Source of the DNA: Vandiemenella viatica
Lineage: Eukaryota > Arthropoda > Insecta > Orthoptera > Morabidae
Length of the DNA: 64,000 nucleotides
Direction of reading: 5' to 3'
Assembly: GCA_031002005.1 (NCBI GenBank)
Contig: CM061921.1
Location: 148,895,283-148,959,282 of the forward strand
The position numbers and the translations under genes were made by a program. Below are positions 21,991 to 32,479 of this stretch, in pieces. Every line of letters starts with the position of its first letter. Within the stretch, counting starts at the first letter, position 1. Below the pieces are notes generated by a model. That model was not told where the DNA came from. It did not search any database and saw nothing but the letters and a program-made list of their open reading frames with translations.

Positions 21991-22515
21991 AAAGATACTA
22001 TCTTTGATATTAAAATTTAAACGTCACACTTACACCTACTTCTTCGCTTGCTTGAAACAAGGAAGTGGCTATACCTTCGTTCAATGAACGGGGAATTCGC
22101 GGGAGTTGTTGCAGCCTACACGGGTACTGCCACTGCCATTTGGGGATCCTGCTATACCGATATTGGACACTAGCTAAGTGCTAGCACTTGTGTGTTTGCA
22201 AATTATATTTGCATGGTGTAGCAGATGGTGCTAAGGAAACACTAGTACAAATTGAGTATGAAACAGAAAACAGGGGTGCCAATGAAGAAATGGTAAACCT
22301 ACTGTTAAAACAGTAAGTTTTGAAACAGTAGTGGAAATAATCAGCTTGTTTAAGATGGATTACAAATAACGTTACATCCACTTAAAAATTCTTCAATAAG
22401 TACAAGGAATCGTTCTAAGAAAACGGCAATAAAGCTACTCAGAATAATGTTTCACGTATCCTCTACGAATGGATTTAAATCACTGTTGTGTTGTAACACC
22501 TGCGAGCGAAAGCGT
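21991..22515 (-). repeat. R module, copy 2 (inverted unit)
   Basis: Reverse-complement landmarks: GGAATTCGCGGGAGTTGTTG (22,090), ACCGATATTGGACACTAGCT (22,157) and GTAACACCTGCGAGCGAAAG (22,493). It joins the inverted H relic to inverted T. Confidence 0.8.
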
Positions 22516-24358
22516 CTCATCTTTGATGCTCTGTCCTACAGTACTGTCTACACCCAGATAGTTAGGTTATTATTACTTAATTGGGAAGGACGCACGCTCC
22601 ATTGGCAATTTCCCTACATACCCATTTTTACCCTGTCCTGGACCCACCTACTTATGTCCTCTACAAATTTCAGGTTTTTTTTTTTTAAAAATTATTCATC
22701 AGTTTATTGGTACTTTTTACAATCTCTGACCTCCTTACCTACCATTTGGCTCTTTAATGCAGTGGCTTCCCGTTGCCTTCTACATCCCCTCGCCGTTGAT
22801 CATTCCAATCCAAAGGGCACTAAGGTGCCCTGGACCGTACCCCACTCTTCCGTCTTCTTTGGGAGGTCGTTGGTAAGGAGCAAGTGACTCCTTATACCAG
22901 GAATCTTTGTCACCAGAGCCTCGTCCGTGTAAACGGGAGGGACAACGTGAACAACTGAATGCAGGAGGCTAATATAGCCTCTCCGAAACCCTTACATCCC
23001 ACCAAAGGGATATTGTATGTGAAATGATCCATTCTTAAATTGAAAGGGCCTTTGTACTTTCGACTCCTTATTATTTGCAAGTTGTTCTTTCCAAATAAGA
23101 CATTGATCATTTAGGTTCGCAATGATCGACAATGACTGGATCCATTCACTTTTGAATTCGCGATGCTCATTTGCTATTGTTTTGTAATTTTTTCTTAGCA
23201 GAGATCTACCGGTACCTATAAAATAAGGTTAAAAATATGGTTTAAGAATTAAATACGAAAAAAATCCGAACACCAAATTAACGTAATGATGATACAATAC
23301 CTGAGATACAAAATTTTTGAAATCACGACACGATGATAGTCAAGACACACAAAACAACTGGTGTGACCAAGCTTTAGGCGGTCAGGTGGCTCAGGTGGTA
23401 GAGCGTCTTACTGCGGACCAGACGACTGGGATTCGATCCCCGAGGAAGATGAGGAACTTTCCTCGAAGTTCAACGTCTGGAACCGTTCCCCAGGCCCCGC
23501 AGCCTGCTATCCAATGAGTAAAGTGGGGGAAACTACGCGGGAAGGTAAAGACTGGCCGGAGCGTGACGCTGATCCCGTCACATACATTTTACTGCCAATG
23601 TTTTTAAAGGGAATGCGGAGCTCTACCTACGCGAATCCTACGGGTAGTGAAGACTACTGTATCTTAAAGTAAGGGAATTGTTTCATTATAACGTTCAGCT
23701 TCAGTAGTAACTGTTTTGCATTATAAGTTATGATACATAATCTCCTTACAACAGTTTTAATTTTACCAAAACAACTCAGATAATTATTTTTATTTGGTCC
23801 CCATTATTATTACTAGTTCTAAAATACTTTATAATGTTTCAACTACATAATTATTATTATTATTCTCCTTCCACCAAAGTTTCTCAGAAAGTATCTCGCA
23901 TGACTCTGTTTCGTTGTCTTTCTTTGAGTATTTAAGACCATGTAATTTTTGTTGTATGTCTTTCCTACGATAAAATTAAATGCAATACGAAAGAAACCGA
24001 TTTGTATTACCTTCAGTTCTACCTCTGTAAGTAAAGCTTTGATTATTTCTAGAAAATCAAAACTACGTAGCGAGACTGGTGGGTGTGCAGCAACGTTTCG
24101 GACTGTCATTCAGTAGGAAGTGCCACATAGATACCAATTTTCCATATTTTTCCTAAATCACTGAAAGTGAATGTTGGTTTGGTTCGCCGAAGCTATGTCC
24201 GATTTCATTCCCCTCTCTAACCACATCGTAGCGAAACCACATTAAATTCATTAAAAAAGAAGAAAAAAAAAAAACAGTAAATTTGACGACGTGGATAGTA
24301 TTGTAAGTTGTCAATCACTGGTATATGATACTGTATGCTTACTGCTTGGTTGTTACAA
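22491..24358 (-). repeat. T module, copy 2 (inverted unit)
   Basis: Left end TTGTAACACCTGCGAGCGAA, right end GTTGTTACAA at 24,349-24,358. Internal order is the exact reverse of copy 1, including the fossil SINE4 at 23,385-23,650 and the conserved block at about 22,740-23,000. Open frames in it are accidental. Confidence 0.78.
23385..23650 (+). repeat. SINE4 (tRNA-headed), fossil in T copy 2
   Basis: The head reads GGTGGCTCAGGTGGTAGAGC (A box region) and GGGATTCGATCCCCGA (B box) on the plus strand, then the body CAGCCTGCTATCCAATGAGT. Orientation is opposite to copy 1, as expected in the inverted unit. Confidence 0.8.
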
Positions 24359-24466
24359 GATATAACTCACCTTCGGCGTTCTTCGCTAGCCAGCCACCGA
24401 ATCTGTCATCTATTAACTACAAATTTATAAACTTCTGCTCGTATTTTACACTTTTCTTCCTAGAAG

Positions 24467-24501
<35 letters not shown>

Positions 24502-25010
24502 AGAAGATGAATCACTGCTCGCTGTATCAAAGATGCTGTTTTATAGTATAATTGAATTCTTCTTTGCTTACTTGAGACATAGAAGTGGCTAATTCCCTGA
24601 AGCTGCTGTAACGTACACGGGTACTGCCACTGCCTTTTAGGGACTCTGTGCTACCGATATTGTACACTAGCTAAATGTTAGACCTGGAGTGTTGTCAAAT
24701 AATATCAAAAAGGTGCGACAGATGGTGAGAAGAAATAAAATATAGTGGAAATTCGGAATGAAACAGAAAACTAAGATGATACAGAAAAAAAAATTGCTAT
24801 TAAATCAGTGGAGTTGCTAACGGTACCAGAAATAGTAATCTTGTTTAAGATGGATTTCTAATAACATTATATCCGCTTATATATTCTTCAAGAAGTACAA
24901 GGCCTAGTTCTTAGAAATCGGCTAAAAAATTACTCAAAATAATGATTCTCATATTATCTAAGATTTCTTTAAAATCACCCATTTGGACTTAACACCTGCG
25001 AACGAAAGGG
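24359..25010 (-). repeat. R module, copy 3 (inverted unit)
   Basis: Contains the reverse of the H start region (24,500-24,535), ACCGATATTGTACACTAGCT (24,655) and AACACCTGCGAACGAAAGGG (24,990). A run of about 25 A at 24,474-24,500 interrupts the start region. This R copy leads into T rather than into H. Confidence 0.75.
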
Positions 25011-25815
25011 TCTCTTCCGTGACACTTGCTCCTAGAGCTATAGGCAACACATGAGTTGAAACTGGCCAGAATGCCCATGGACTAATTAGGAGCATCTAAT
25101 TTAATTTCGAATCGACAGAATTAAATTAGATAGTTTATACTACAAAAATTATAACTGGAAAAGTTTAACCCCCCATTCCTTAGCCGTTACACCCAGGTAG
25201 TCTGTATCAATACGTCCGCTAACATTGTATTACATGTTTCCTTCTTATCTACCTGAATCAATCTTAGCAGCCACCTCTACATTTAGGAGAAACCAAATAT
25301 TCGAACTGCCAATCACCAGAACACCATACTATCTGGAAAACATGACACATTAAGTCCACAATGTTTAACAGCTGTGTGATTGGTGAATTTTCCCGCAGAG
25401 AGCTATGACATCATTTTTTTATCTAAACCAGACTGAAGACTACAGAAAAATGTGACTATATTTATTATTTTGACACAAGAAATGTCTGCTGCATATCTAT
25501 GATTCATTTGTCATTTCTGCCATACATCATGTGGTTGGTAAACGTTTGCATTGAATTTTATTACCAAAATCACGTGCAATTTTAAAAGCATTCTTGATCG
25601 TTTCCCTATTCAAGTAGCAGTGTGATATGTAAAGTATCAGATTATGCTGTAATCAATTTTATAACTTTGCTGCATTTAGAGGTAGCATTTATTATTTACG
25701 GGCATTACAGATCTTTAATGTCTAAAATATCTCTATTCAAGAGGTGTTTCACATATGGTAGATTACCAATGTGTTTCTTAATTTTAAATATTTTAACTTC
25801 TGATGACCTGTCCAT
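25011..25815 (-). repeat. D module of the inverted unit
   Basis: Reverse-complement of D: TTAGCCGTTACACCCAGGTA (25,181), TTTTCCCGCAGAGAGCTATG (25,389) and TTCTGATGACCTGT (25,800). It ends at the inversion junction; the next bases are the same module family on the plus strand. Confidence 0.78.
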
Positions 25816-27714
25816 TTAATTTCTGATGGCTTGTGTGATATCCATGAAGAATTAGTCTTCATTTATTTTTCTCCTGGACTTCAATGGTCGCGGAAGAGGA
25901 TTGGGGGGAAGGAAATCGGCCATACTCTTTTGATTTAATTATCCCGGTAATCGCCTGGCGTGATTTGGGGAATTGTTGGAAAACCAAATTCTGGACAACT
26001 TGATGGGAATTTAAACCCGCGTCCTTTCGAATGCAAGGCCAGAGCGTTTCCGATCACCCACTACACTCCGTATGTATTTTTGCTTCCTAAGCGTCATTCA
26101 AGTTTTGCGATCCCAATGTCTGATCCAGGAAAACTGAGGAAAGAACAAATTTTACTCACATTACTTTATGTGTCACATATAGCACTCATTTTTCAATGAG
26201 ATTCATTGCCTACATTTCTACTTCTGACAGATATGTAGCATCAAAGTTGCTAGAAATATTTTTCTGCTTTTAAACTAGTCAATAGCACAAGTATTACAAA
26301 AGTTGTTTGAATTCTTCTCATTCCACTAATATGAAAGTCAACATATCTATTGATTGTAAGTACCATGATGGCTTTGTCTAGACGCCTAGTTTCTATGTCC
26401 TGATCAGGATGTTCCAAAATTTCGCCTCATAGACCCCATATTTCACAAACGAAAAACACACTAATCAAACACATTTGTTGGACAGATGGTAACACTTTAC
26501 TTCCTCCATTAATACTTAATACGACCTGGCAGTAGGAATAACATGATTGGCGTCAGCGAGGGCATACGTCCGTAAAACCAAAGTTACATATTTGACCAGC
26601 CAACGAGGAGTTAAACACATTGCACGCAGCCAAACCCTAATGCTGGGAACAGGAGGTAAAGAAAAAATGGCTGTAGCTTGAGATGTAGATCAGATAGATT
26701 AAAAAGTACAGGTCATCAGAAGATAAAATATTTAAAAATAGGAATCACGTTGGTAATCTACCATATGTGAAACATATCTTCAAGAGAGGAATATTATACA
26801 TTAATGAACTGTAATACCCGTAAATCAAAAATGCTACCTCTAAATGCAGCAAAGTTAAAATAATAATACAATAATCTGATGCTTTACATGTCACACTGCT
26901 ACTTGGATACGGAAACGATCAAAAAACAGTTCAAAATTGCACGTGATTTTCGCAATAAAACTGATTCAAAACATTTTCTGACCACATGATGTAAGGCAGA
27001 AATTCCGGATGAGTCATAGATAAGTAGCAGACATTTCTTGGGTCAAAATAATAAATATAGTTACATTTTTCTGAATCCTTCAGTCTCGTTTAGATGATAG
27101 ATAATGTCATAGCTCTCTGCAGGAAAATTAACTAATCAGATGGCTGCTAAACATTGTGGATTCAATGTGCCATGTTTGCCAGTTGGTATGGTGTTCTGGT
27201 GATAGGTTGTTCGAATTTTGTGTTGCTCCTAAATTTTGTGGTGGCTGCTAAGATTCAGAAATTTCATGGGTCAAAATAATATGTATTTTTACATTTTTCT
27301 GAAGCCTTCAGTGTTGCTTAGATGATACATAATGTCATAGCTCTCTGTGTTAAAATTAACCATTCAGAAGGCTGCTAGACATTGTGGATTTAATGTGTCA
27401 TGTTTCCAGTTAGTATGGTGTTGTGGTGATAGGCAGATCGAATCTTGTGTTTCTCCTAAATATGGCAGCTGCTAAGACTGATTCAGGTTTATAATAAGGA
27501 GAGACAAGGAATACAATATTTGCGGATGTATTGAAACAGACTATCTGGGTGTAACGGCTAACGATTGGAGGATAAAACGTTTCGATCTTTCTTCTTTTTG
27601 TGTAAACTATTTAATATAATTCTGGCGATTTTACATTATAGTAAATACACCTAAATTAGTCCACGGGCCAGTTTAAACTCATGTGTATCCGGTAGGCGTA
27701 GGACCATGCAGCAC
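25816..27714 (+). repeat. D module (plus orientation) after the inversion junction
   Basis: Starts TTTCTGATGGCTTGTGTGAT, matching 38,353 and following. It holds a SINE1 copy (25,880-26,080), the uninterrupted site of a MITE (TA at 26,695-26,696; compare 47,988), and ACAGGTCATCAGAAG (26,709), which pairs with the end of the inverted D. Short direct duplications of about 240 bp are seen at 27,030-27,240 versus 27,270-27,480. Confidence 0.75.
25880..26080 (-). repeat. SINE1 copy inside D
   Basis: GAGGATTGGGGGGAAGGAAA, the core with GTGATTTGGGGAATTGTTGG, a B-box complement AATTTAAACCCGCG and a head complement CACCCACTACACTCCG. The same SINE recurs in D at 47,166-47,355 and, as fragments, near 38,440 and 54,185, so it predates the array expansion. 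Confidence 0.75.
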
Positions 27715-28640
27715 AGAATAGATCCTTTCGCTCGCAGGTGTTACGTTGCTATGGTTGAGTTAAATAAAGTCGTAGAAAATTTGGTAATCATTATTTTGAG
27801 TACCTTAGCCGATTTCTTAGAACGATGCCTTGTAGTTCTCGAAGAATTTATAAGCAGATGTAAGGTTATTAGAAATCCATACTATGCAAGATGACTATTT
27901 CCGCTAACTTAAGGAACTCTGTTGTTTTAATAGTAAATTTAATAATTTTTTTCAGTAACTTCTCAGTTTTCTGTTTCATTCCGAATTTCCACTATATTTT
28001 ATTTTCTCAGCGCCATCTGTTACACTACGAAATATTATTTGACATCACTCTAGCGCTAACACTTAGTTTGTGTCCAATATCGGTAGCACAGGCTGTATTA
28101 AGGGGGCGCCCATTACTGACGTGACGTGCTTTTCTGGAATTGCTCCCCACCCCCCTACTGCTGAGACTTTCTGTGATTTTGTTGGACCACACACTGTATA
28201 GTGACGTGAGATTTTGAGGGAGATCCTTCCGTTCCCCTTCCCTCCGAGCCTACCAGTCGAACTAGTAACATTTTGAGATTTTTTTTTTAGGTCTCATGCT
28301 CCGAAGGGCTTTTTTAGAAGTCTTTAGTAGATAATTTTTAGTTTTACAATTTTACAAGAATTTCAAAACCTCACGAGAGATTTCCGTTTAGCGCCCTACC
28401 CTTGGTAATGATTCGTGGGATTTCACCGCCCCCCCCCCCCATATCACCACATGTCATTAATGTACGCCCCATAATGGCAGTGCCCATGTAGGTTGCAGAT
28501 ATTCCAGGGAATTAGCCACTTTTATGTTTCAACTAAGCAAAGAAGGTCGTGTATACTTGAGGTTTAAATTATATTATCAAAACAGCATCTTTGATACAGC
28601 AAGCAGTGATTCATCTTCTGAAGGAAAAAAACCCTTCTAG
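27715..28640 (+). repeat. R module, copy 4 (interrupted by a MITE)
   Basis: Landmarks TTTCGCTCGCAGGTGTTACG (27,726), GTGTCCAATATCGGTAGCAC (28,071) and GCAGTGATTCATCTTCTGAA (28,602). A 370-bp MITE lies at 28,102-28,471. It leads into a T fragment. Confidence 0.78.
28102..28471. mobile_element. MITE with TAA duplication (370 bp), probable PIF/Harbinger type
   Basis: Inverted ends GGGGGCGCCCATTACTGAC and, from the right, TGGGGCGTACATTAATGAC. TAA stands at 28,099-28,101 and 28,472-28,474. Sister R copies (for example 39,725-39,745) lack the insertion. A poly-C run (28,430-28,440) lies near the right end. It is non-coding. Confidence 0.75.
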
Positions 28641-28716
28641 CAAGAAAAGTGTAAAATACGAGCAGGAGATTATAAATTCGTAGTTAAAAGATGACAGATT
28701 CAGTGGCTAAAATATC

Positions 28717-29097
28717 TTGTAACACCCAGTAACGAAGCATACCGAATCATATTCAGGCCATTGACCATTTCCAATTCTCCCTACGTAGTGAATTGTTGTT
28801 CGGCTTCGATTTGATTAGAGACGGGAATGAAATGGGGCATAGTTTCAGGGAAACAAACCAACATTCACATACAGCGATATAGTGAAAATATGGAAAATTG
28901 TAATCTATATGGCACTTCCAACTGTATATCAATCCAACGTTACTGCACGCCCACCAGTCTCGCTACGTACTTTTGATTTTGCAGAAATAATCAAAGCTTT
29001 AGTTACAGAGGTAAAACTGAAGGTAATACAAACTGGTTCATTTGGTATTTTATTTGATTTTATTATAGGAAACACATACAACAAAAATTGACATGGC
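28717..29097 (+). repeat. T module, copy 3 (3'-truncated)
   Basis: Begins TTGTAACACCCAGTAACGAA and follows the other T copies until GACATGG at 29,097, then diverges into the hammerhead-bearing segment. About 1.9 kb of T is missing. Confidence 0.78.
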
Positions 29098-29248
29098 GGT
29101 GACAGCCAGCTTACGACAGCCAGCAGACACAGATACCTGATGAAGACAGCCGAGCTTGCTGTCCAAACGTCGTGTTACTTTGACACCATCCGGCTGAACA
29201 CCCGTGAAGATTATATTTCATCACTATGCCGGGAAAGTCTCCACTCAC
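29098..29248 (+). mobile_element. Penelope-like element fragment (inference)
   Basis: A 151-bp segment fills the gap between a truncated T and a truncated R, and no other unit has it. It contains a hammerhead-like motif followed by CCGGCTGAACACCCGTGAAG and TATGCCGGGAAAG, a layout seen next to hammerhead ribozymes in the terminal repeats of Penelope-like elements. No protein part is present. Confidence 0.5.
29132..29176 (+). ncRNA. hammerhead-ribozyme-like motif, degenerate
   Basis: CTGATGA (29,137-29,143) is followed by a perfect 6-bp stem II, GACAGC (29,145-29,150) with GCTGTC (29,158-29,163), closing a 7-nt loop. Then comes CAAACGTC (29,164-29,171) where a working core would read GAAA before the stem III/cleavage-site part. 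Stem I is possible between GATAC (29,132-29,136) and GTGTT (29,172-29,176) with wobble pairs. Stem III is minimal, as known for Penelope-type hammerheads. The invariant G12 is missing or replaced, so self-cleavage is probably lost. Confidence 0.6.
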
Positions 29249-29375
29249 ACAATGACATTCCTGTTTTCTGTTTCGTACTGAATTTGTACTAGTGTTTTAT
29301 TAGCACCATCTTAGCTAGTCCCTAATATCGGTAGCGCAGGCTCCCTAAATAACAGTGGCAGTACCCGTGTAGGTT
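29249..29375 (+). repeat. R module, copy 5, left part
   Basis: Resumes at ATTCCTGTTTTCTGTTTCGT and runs through AATATCGGTAGCGCAGG and CAGTACCCGTGTAGGTT, where the CR1-like LINE is inserted. It continues at 32,331. Confidence 0.78.
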
Positions 29376-29449
29376 ACTATTACTATTACTCTGCGATTCA
29401 CTAAAAGTGTGTGGCAGAGGGTGCATTGCACCTATCCGAAAGGGTAATA

Positions 29450-29600
29450 GTTTGGAAGGGATATACGGGATATGGTAGGAGGTGACCATGGGCTATTGTG
29501 AGGAACCATCCCAGCATTCGCGTGGAATGATCTGGGAAAACCATGGAAAACCCAGATCAGGATGGCCGGAGAGCTTTATCGAAAGCTACTCCTGTCGGAA
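29450..29600 (-). repeat. SINE1-like core inside the LINE 3' region
   Basis: On the minus strand this 3' untranslated segment reads GGGTTTTCCATGGTTTTCCC, then GAATGCTGGGATGGTTCCTC, which parallels the SINE1 core GGGTTTTCCATGGTTTCC and GAATGCCGGGATGCTTCCTT. It has no tRNA head here and belongs to the LINE tail or to an old insertion in it. Confidence 0.65.
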
Positions 29601-29870
29601 ATTAAGTTTACTCGCCCGGTAAATCCTTTCTATTCCATTCCCTAATCGCTCGCAGAAAAAATGAATACAGAAAAGAATCGGTTCGGGCTCTGATTTCTCT
29701 TATCTTATTTTCACGGTCATTCCGAGATACGAATGTTGCTGGTAGCAATTTTTCTTTGCTGTCATTCTGTCGTTAATTTTTCAATTAGCTTCCGATGAGA
29801 GCAACGTCTTCGGTGTTCCAGGTCTTCCCAACCTAACTCCTTCAGCAACGCACTTACGCTTTCCCTCCAA

Positions 29871-32258
29871 CTATATATACCTGTCACGAATCGGGCGGCC
29901 CTTCTGGACCCTCTCTAATGCCTCCATTAACCCCTTTTGATAGGGACCCCATACAGAACAACAATATCCCAAGTGAGGACGCACTAGTGACTTATATGCA
30001 ATCGATTTAACTTCAGGAGTGCATTGTTTTAAATTACGACCTAGAAATCGGAGCATACGATTTGCTTTCCCAATTACATTTTCGATATGTTCATTCCACG
30101 ACAAATTTTTCAGAGCTAAATGGTGTCACATTTTTACTTACACGCATGACTTGGCACTTTTTAGCGTTTAACTCCAACGGCCAGTCTTTACACCACGCAA
30201 TTATTTTCATAATATCGTCTTGTAACAAAGCGCAGTCTTCGTGGGTTTTGATTTCACGATAAATATTAGCATCATCGGCAAATAATCTTTTCATACCCAT
30301 TATTATGTCGCACAAATCATTAATGTATATGAGAAACAACAGAGGCCCTATCACGCTTCCCTGGGGAACCCCGGACCTCACCTCGGTAAATGATGAACTC
30401 TCACCGTCGAGAACTACACACTGTGTTCTGCCCTTCAGAAAGTCTGCAACCCAGTCGCATATCTGTCTAGATATGCCGTAGCCACGAAGTTTCCTAAGTA
30501 ACCTAGTGTGAGGCACAGTGTCAAAAGCTTTTTTAAAATCTAATAGAACTATATCAACCTGGGATTGCCCATCTATAACACGGCACAAGTCGTGAATTAA
30601 AAGTGCAAGTTGTGTTTCGCAGCATCGGCCTTTTCTGAATCCATGTTGATTTGGGTTTAAAAGCTCATCTTCATCCAAAAACCGCATGACATTTGAATAG
30701 ATGATGTGTTCTAAAATCCTACAAAATACTGATGTTAACGAGATCGGTCTATAATTTTGAGGATCATTAATATTCCCATTTTTAAACACTGGACTTACGA
30801 AGGCGGTCTTCCATTCGGCTGGTATTTTTCCTTGATCCAAGGAGGCGGTATATAATTTCATCAAATACGGTGCAATTTCCTTTGCGTACCTGGAGTACAA
30901 TCTTGTAGGAATACCGTCTGGTCCGGGAGCCTTAATGGTTTTTACACTCATAAGCAATTTAGTTATTCCCTCGACATCAAGAACGAGAGTATTCATAATT
31001 TTGTTTGTTCGATTTGCAAATGTCGGAATCTCCTTTGAGTTTTCTGTCGTGAAAACTTTTTAAAATATATTATTCAAGATTTTTGCTTTCTCTACGCTAG
31101 TTTCGGATAATTCCCCATTTTCCTTAATCAGTGAAGGCATAACCTTACGAGAGCCTCTTAGTAATTTGACATACGACCAGAACTTTTTTGGATCAGTAAT
31201 CAGATTTCCGGACAAAGTCCTGGCTTGGAATTCTTTAAACGCATCCCGCATTGCCTTACGCACTTCCCCTCGTAACTGGACTAATTTAGCACGATTAGAC
31301 GAGTCCCCGATTTCTTTACCATGACATGTAAAAAGCCTTTGCTTCCTAAGCAATCGATTCACTTCCCTATTGAACCACGGAAGGTTCTTACTTACCTTAA
31401 TAAGCTTCTTAGGAACAAATTGATTCAAATCGTTCCATATTATTTCTTTTAACTTAAACCAAAGTTTCTCAACATTTGTATTTAGCGTGTACGTTTCAAA
31501 ATTTTTCTTCAAGTGATCAACCAAACCTCCATCGTTTGACTTATCGAAGCAATATACGAGTTTGTCTTTGTCATGCTTCAAATTCATACTAGATTTTAAA
31601 GTTACCACAACCACCTTTTGATCACTTATACCGTCTTCTACACAAACTGTATCTACAATATCAGGATTACTTATAAGAAAAAGATCCAAAATGGACGAGG
31701 AATCTTTATCGCACCACGTTGGCTCTTGAACCATCTGTTCAAAAGATCTTTCTGCAAATACTCCTAGGAACGTTTCGGTTACTAACCTATCTCTTCCGCC
31801 CAACCTGAAAGTGCATGTGTCCCAATTAACCGACGGTAGGTTAAAATCACCACCCACGATCAATATGTGTCCCTGAAATTTCTTATAAATTTTATTAAGC
31901 GACTCTCTGAAGTATTCCGCGTTAGCCAAATCAGAATCCGGAGGTCGATAAAATGACCCGATTATGAACTTTAAATTTTTACGAATTTTTACCTTGACCC
32001 ATAAAAACTCGCAAAAATTTTCAGTTTCGGTTACGACAGAACAATTAACGGTTTTGTTAACGGCCACGAACACACCCCGCCCATTGAGACAGCTCTGTAT
32101 TTGCGAAAAACATTGAAATGAGGGCCAAATACTTCGCTAGAGTCTACCTCTGGCGTCAACCAGCTCTCAGTTCCTAGTATTATATCGGCATCATTAGTCG
32201 CCAATGCGGCATAGAAATCGGCTACTTTCCCACTAATACTCCGACAATTTAGGACCAT
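29871..32258 (-). pseudogene. LINE ORF2: endonuclease-reverse transcriptase, CR1/jockey group
   Basis: On the minus strand the N-terminal part is an exonuclease-endonuclease-phosphatase domain (ILGTESWLTP near 32,160, SFYRPPDSDLANAEYF, GGDFNLPSVNW near 31,840). The reverse transcriptase follows: KAPGPDGIPTRLYS (30,930), PQNYRPISLTSVFCRILE, LLDFKKAFDTVPHTRLL, SGVPQGSVIGPLLFLIYIND and the catalytic FADDANIY (30,265). The C-terminus has SWNEHIENVIGKANRMLRFL. Damage: a frame change near 32,070, an in-frame TAA at 31,060, and a frame break near 30,100 where about 35 residues usually present are absent. The endonuclease would nick the target and the RT copy LINE RNA. The mild damage suggests a middle-aged copy. 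Confidence 0.9.
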
Positions 32259-32330
32259 TACCCTTAGCCGCTTTGTATTATTTGTGGAGTCTAAATTCGT
32301 ATTTTCCCTATTCGCATTCTGACGGAAATG

Positions 32331-32479
32331 GGTGCAGTATTTGGGGCTGCGACATTCAACTCCCGTGAATTCCCGTTCATTGACGCAGATTTATTCAATT
32401 CTCTGATTCAAGCAAGTGAAAAAGTACCTCTAATCGTGTCGTTTAAGTTTTAATATCCAAAAATAGCATCTTTGAAACA
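32331..32479 (+). repeat. R module, copy 5, right part
   Basis: Resumes after the LINE with CAACTCCCGTGAATTCCCGT and runs to the H start region. It joins directly to the H relic at 32,480. Confidence 0.78.

Larger units (their letters stand above)
29376..32330 (-). mobile_element. CR1/jockey-group non-LTR retrotransposon copy
   Basis: A LINE inserted into an R module and read on the minus strand. Its 3' end at 29,376 is a short microsatellite (AGTAATAGTAATAGTAA) as in CR1-type elements. The sequence flanking the left end (GGCAGTACCCGTGTAGGTT) is echoed, diverged, at 32,331-32,348 (GGTGCAGTATTTGGGGCT), a probable TSD of about 17-19 bp. The copy lacks the first open reading frame, so it is 5'-truncated. 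Confidence 0.85.

Noticed and set aside
22447..22887. A 146-codon open frame with hydrophobic content
   Set aside because: It spans the R-T junction of the inverted unit; the equivalent frame is not conserved in the other T copies.
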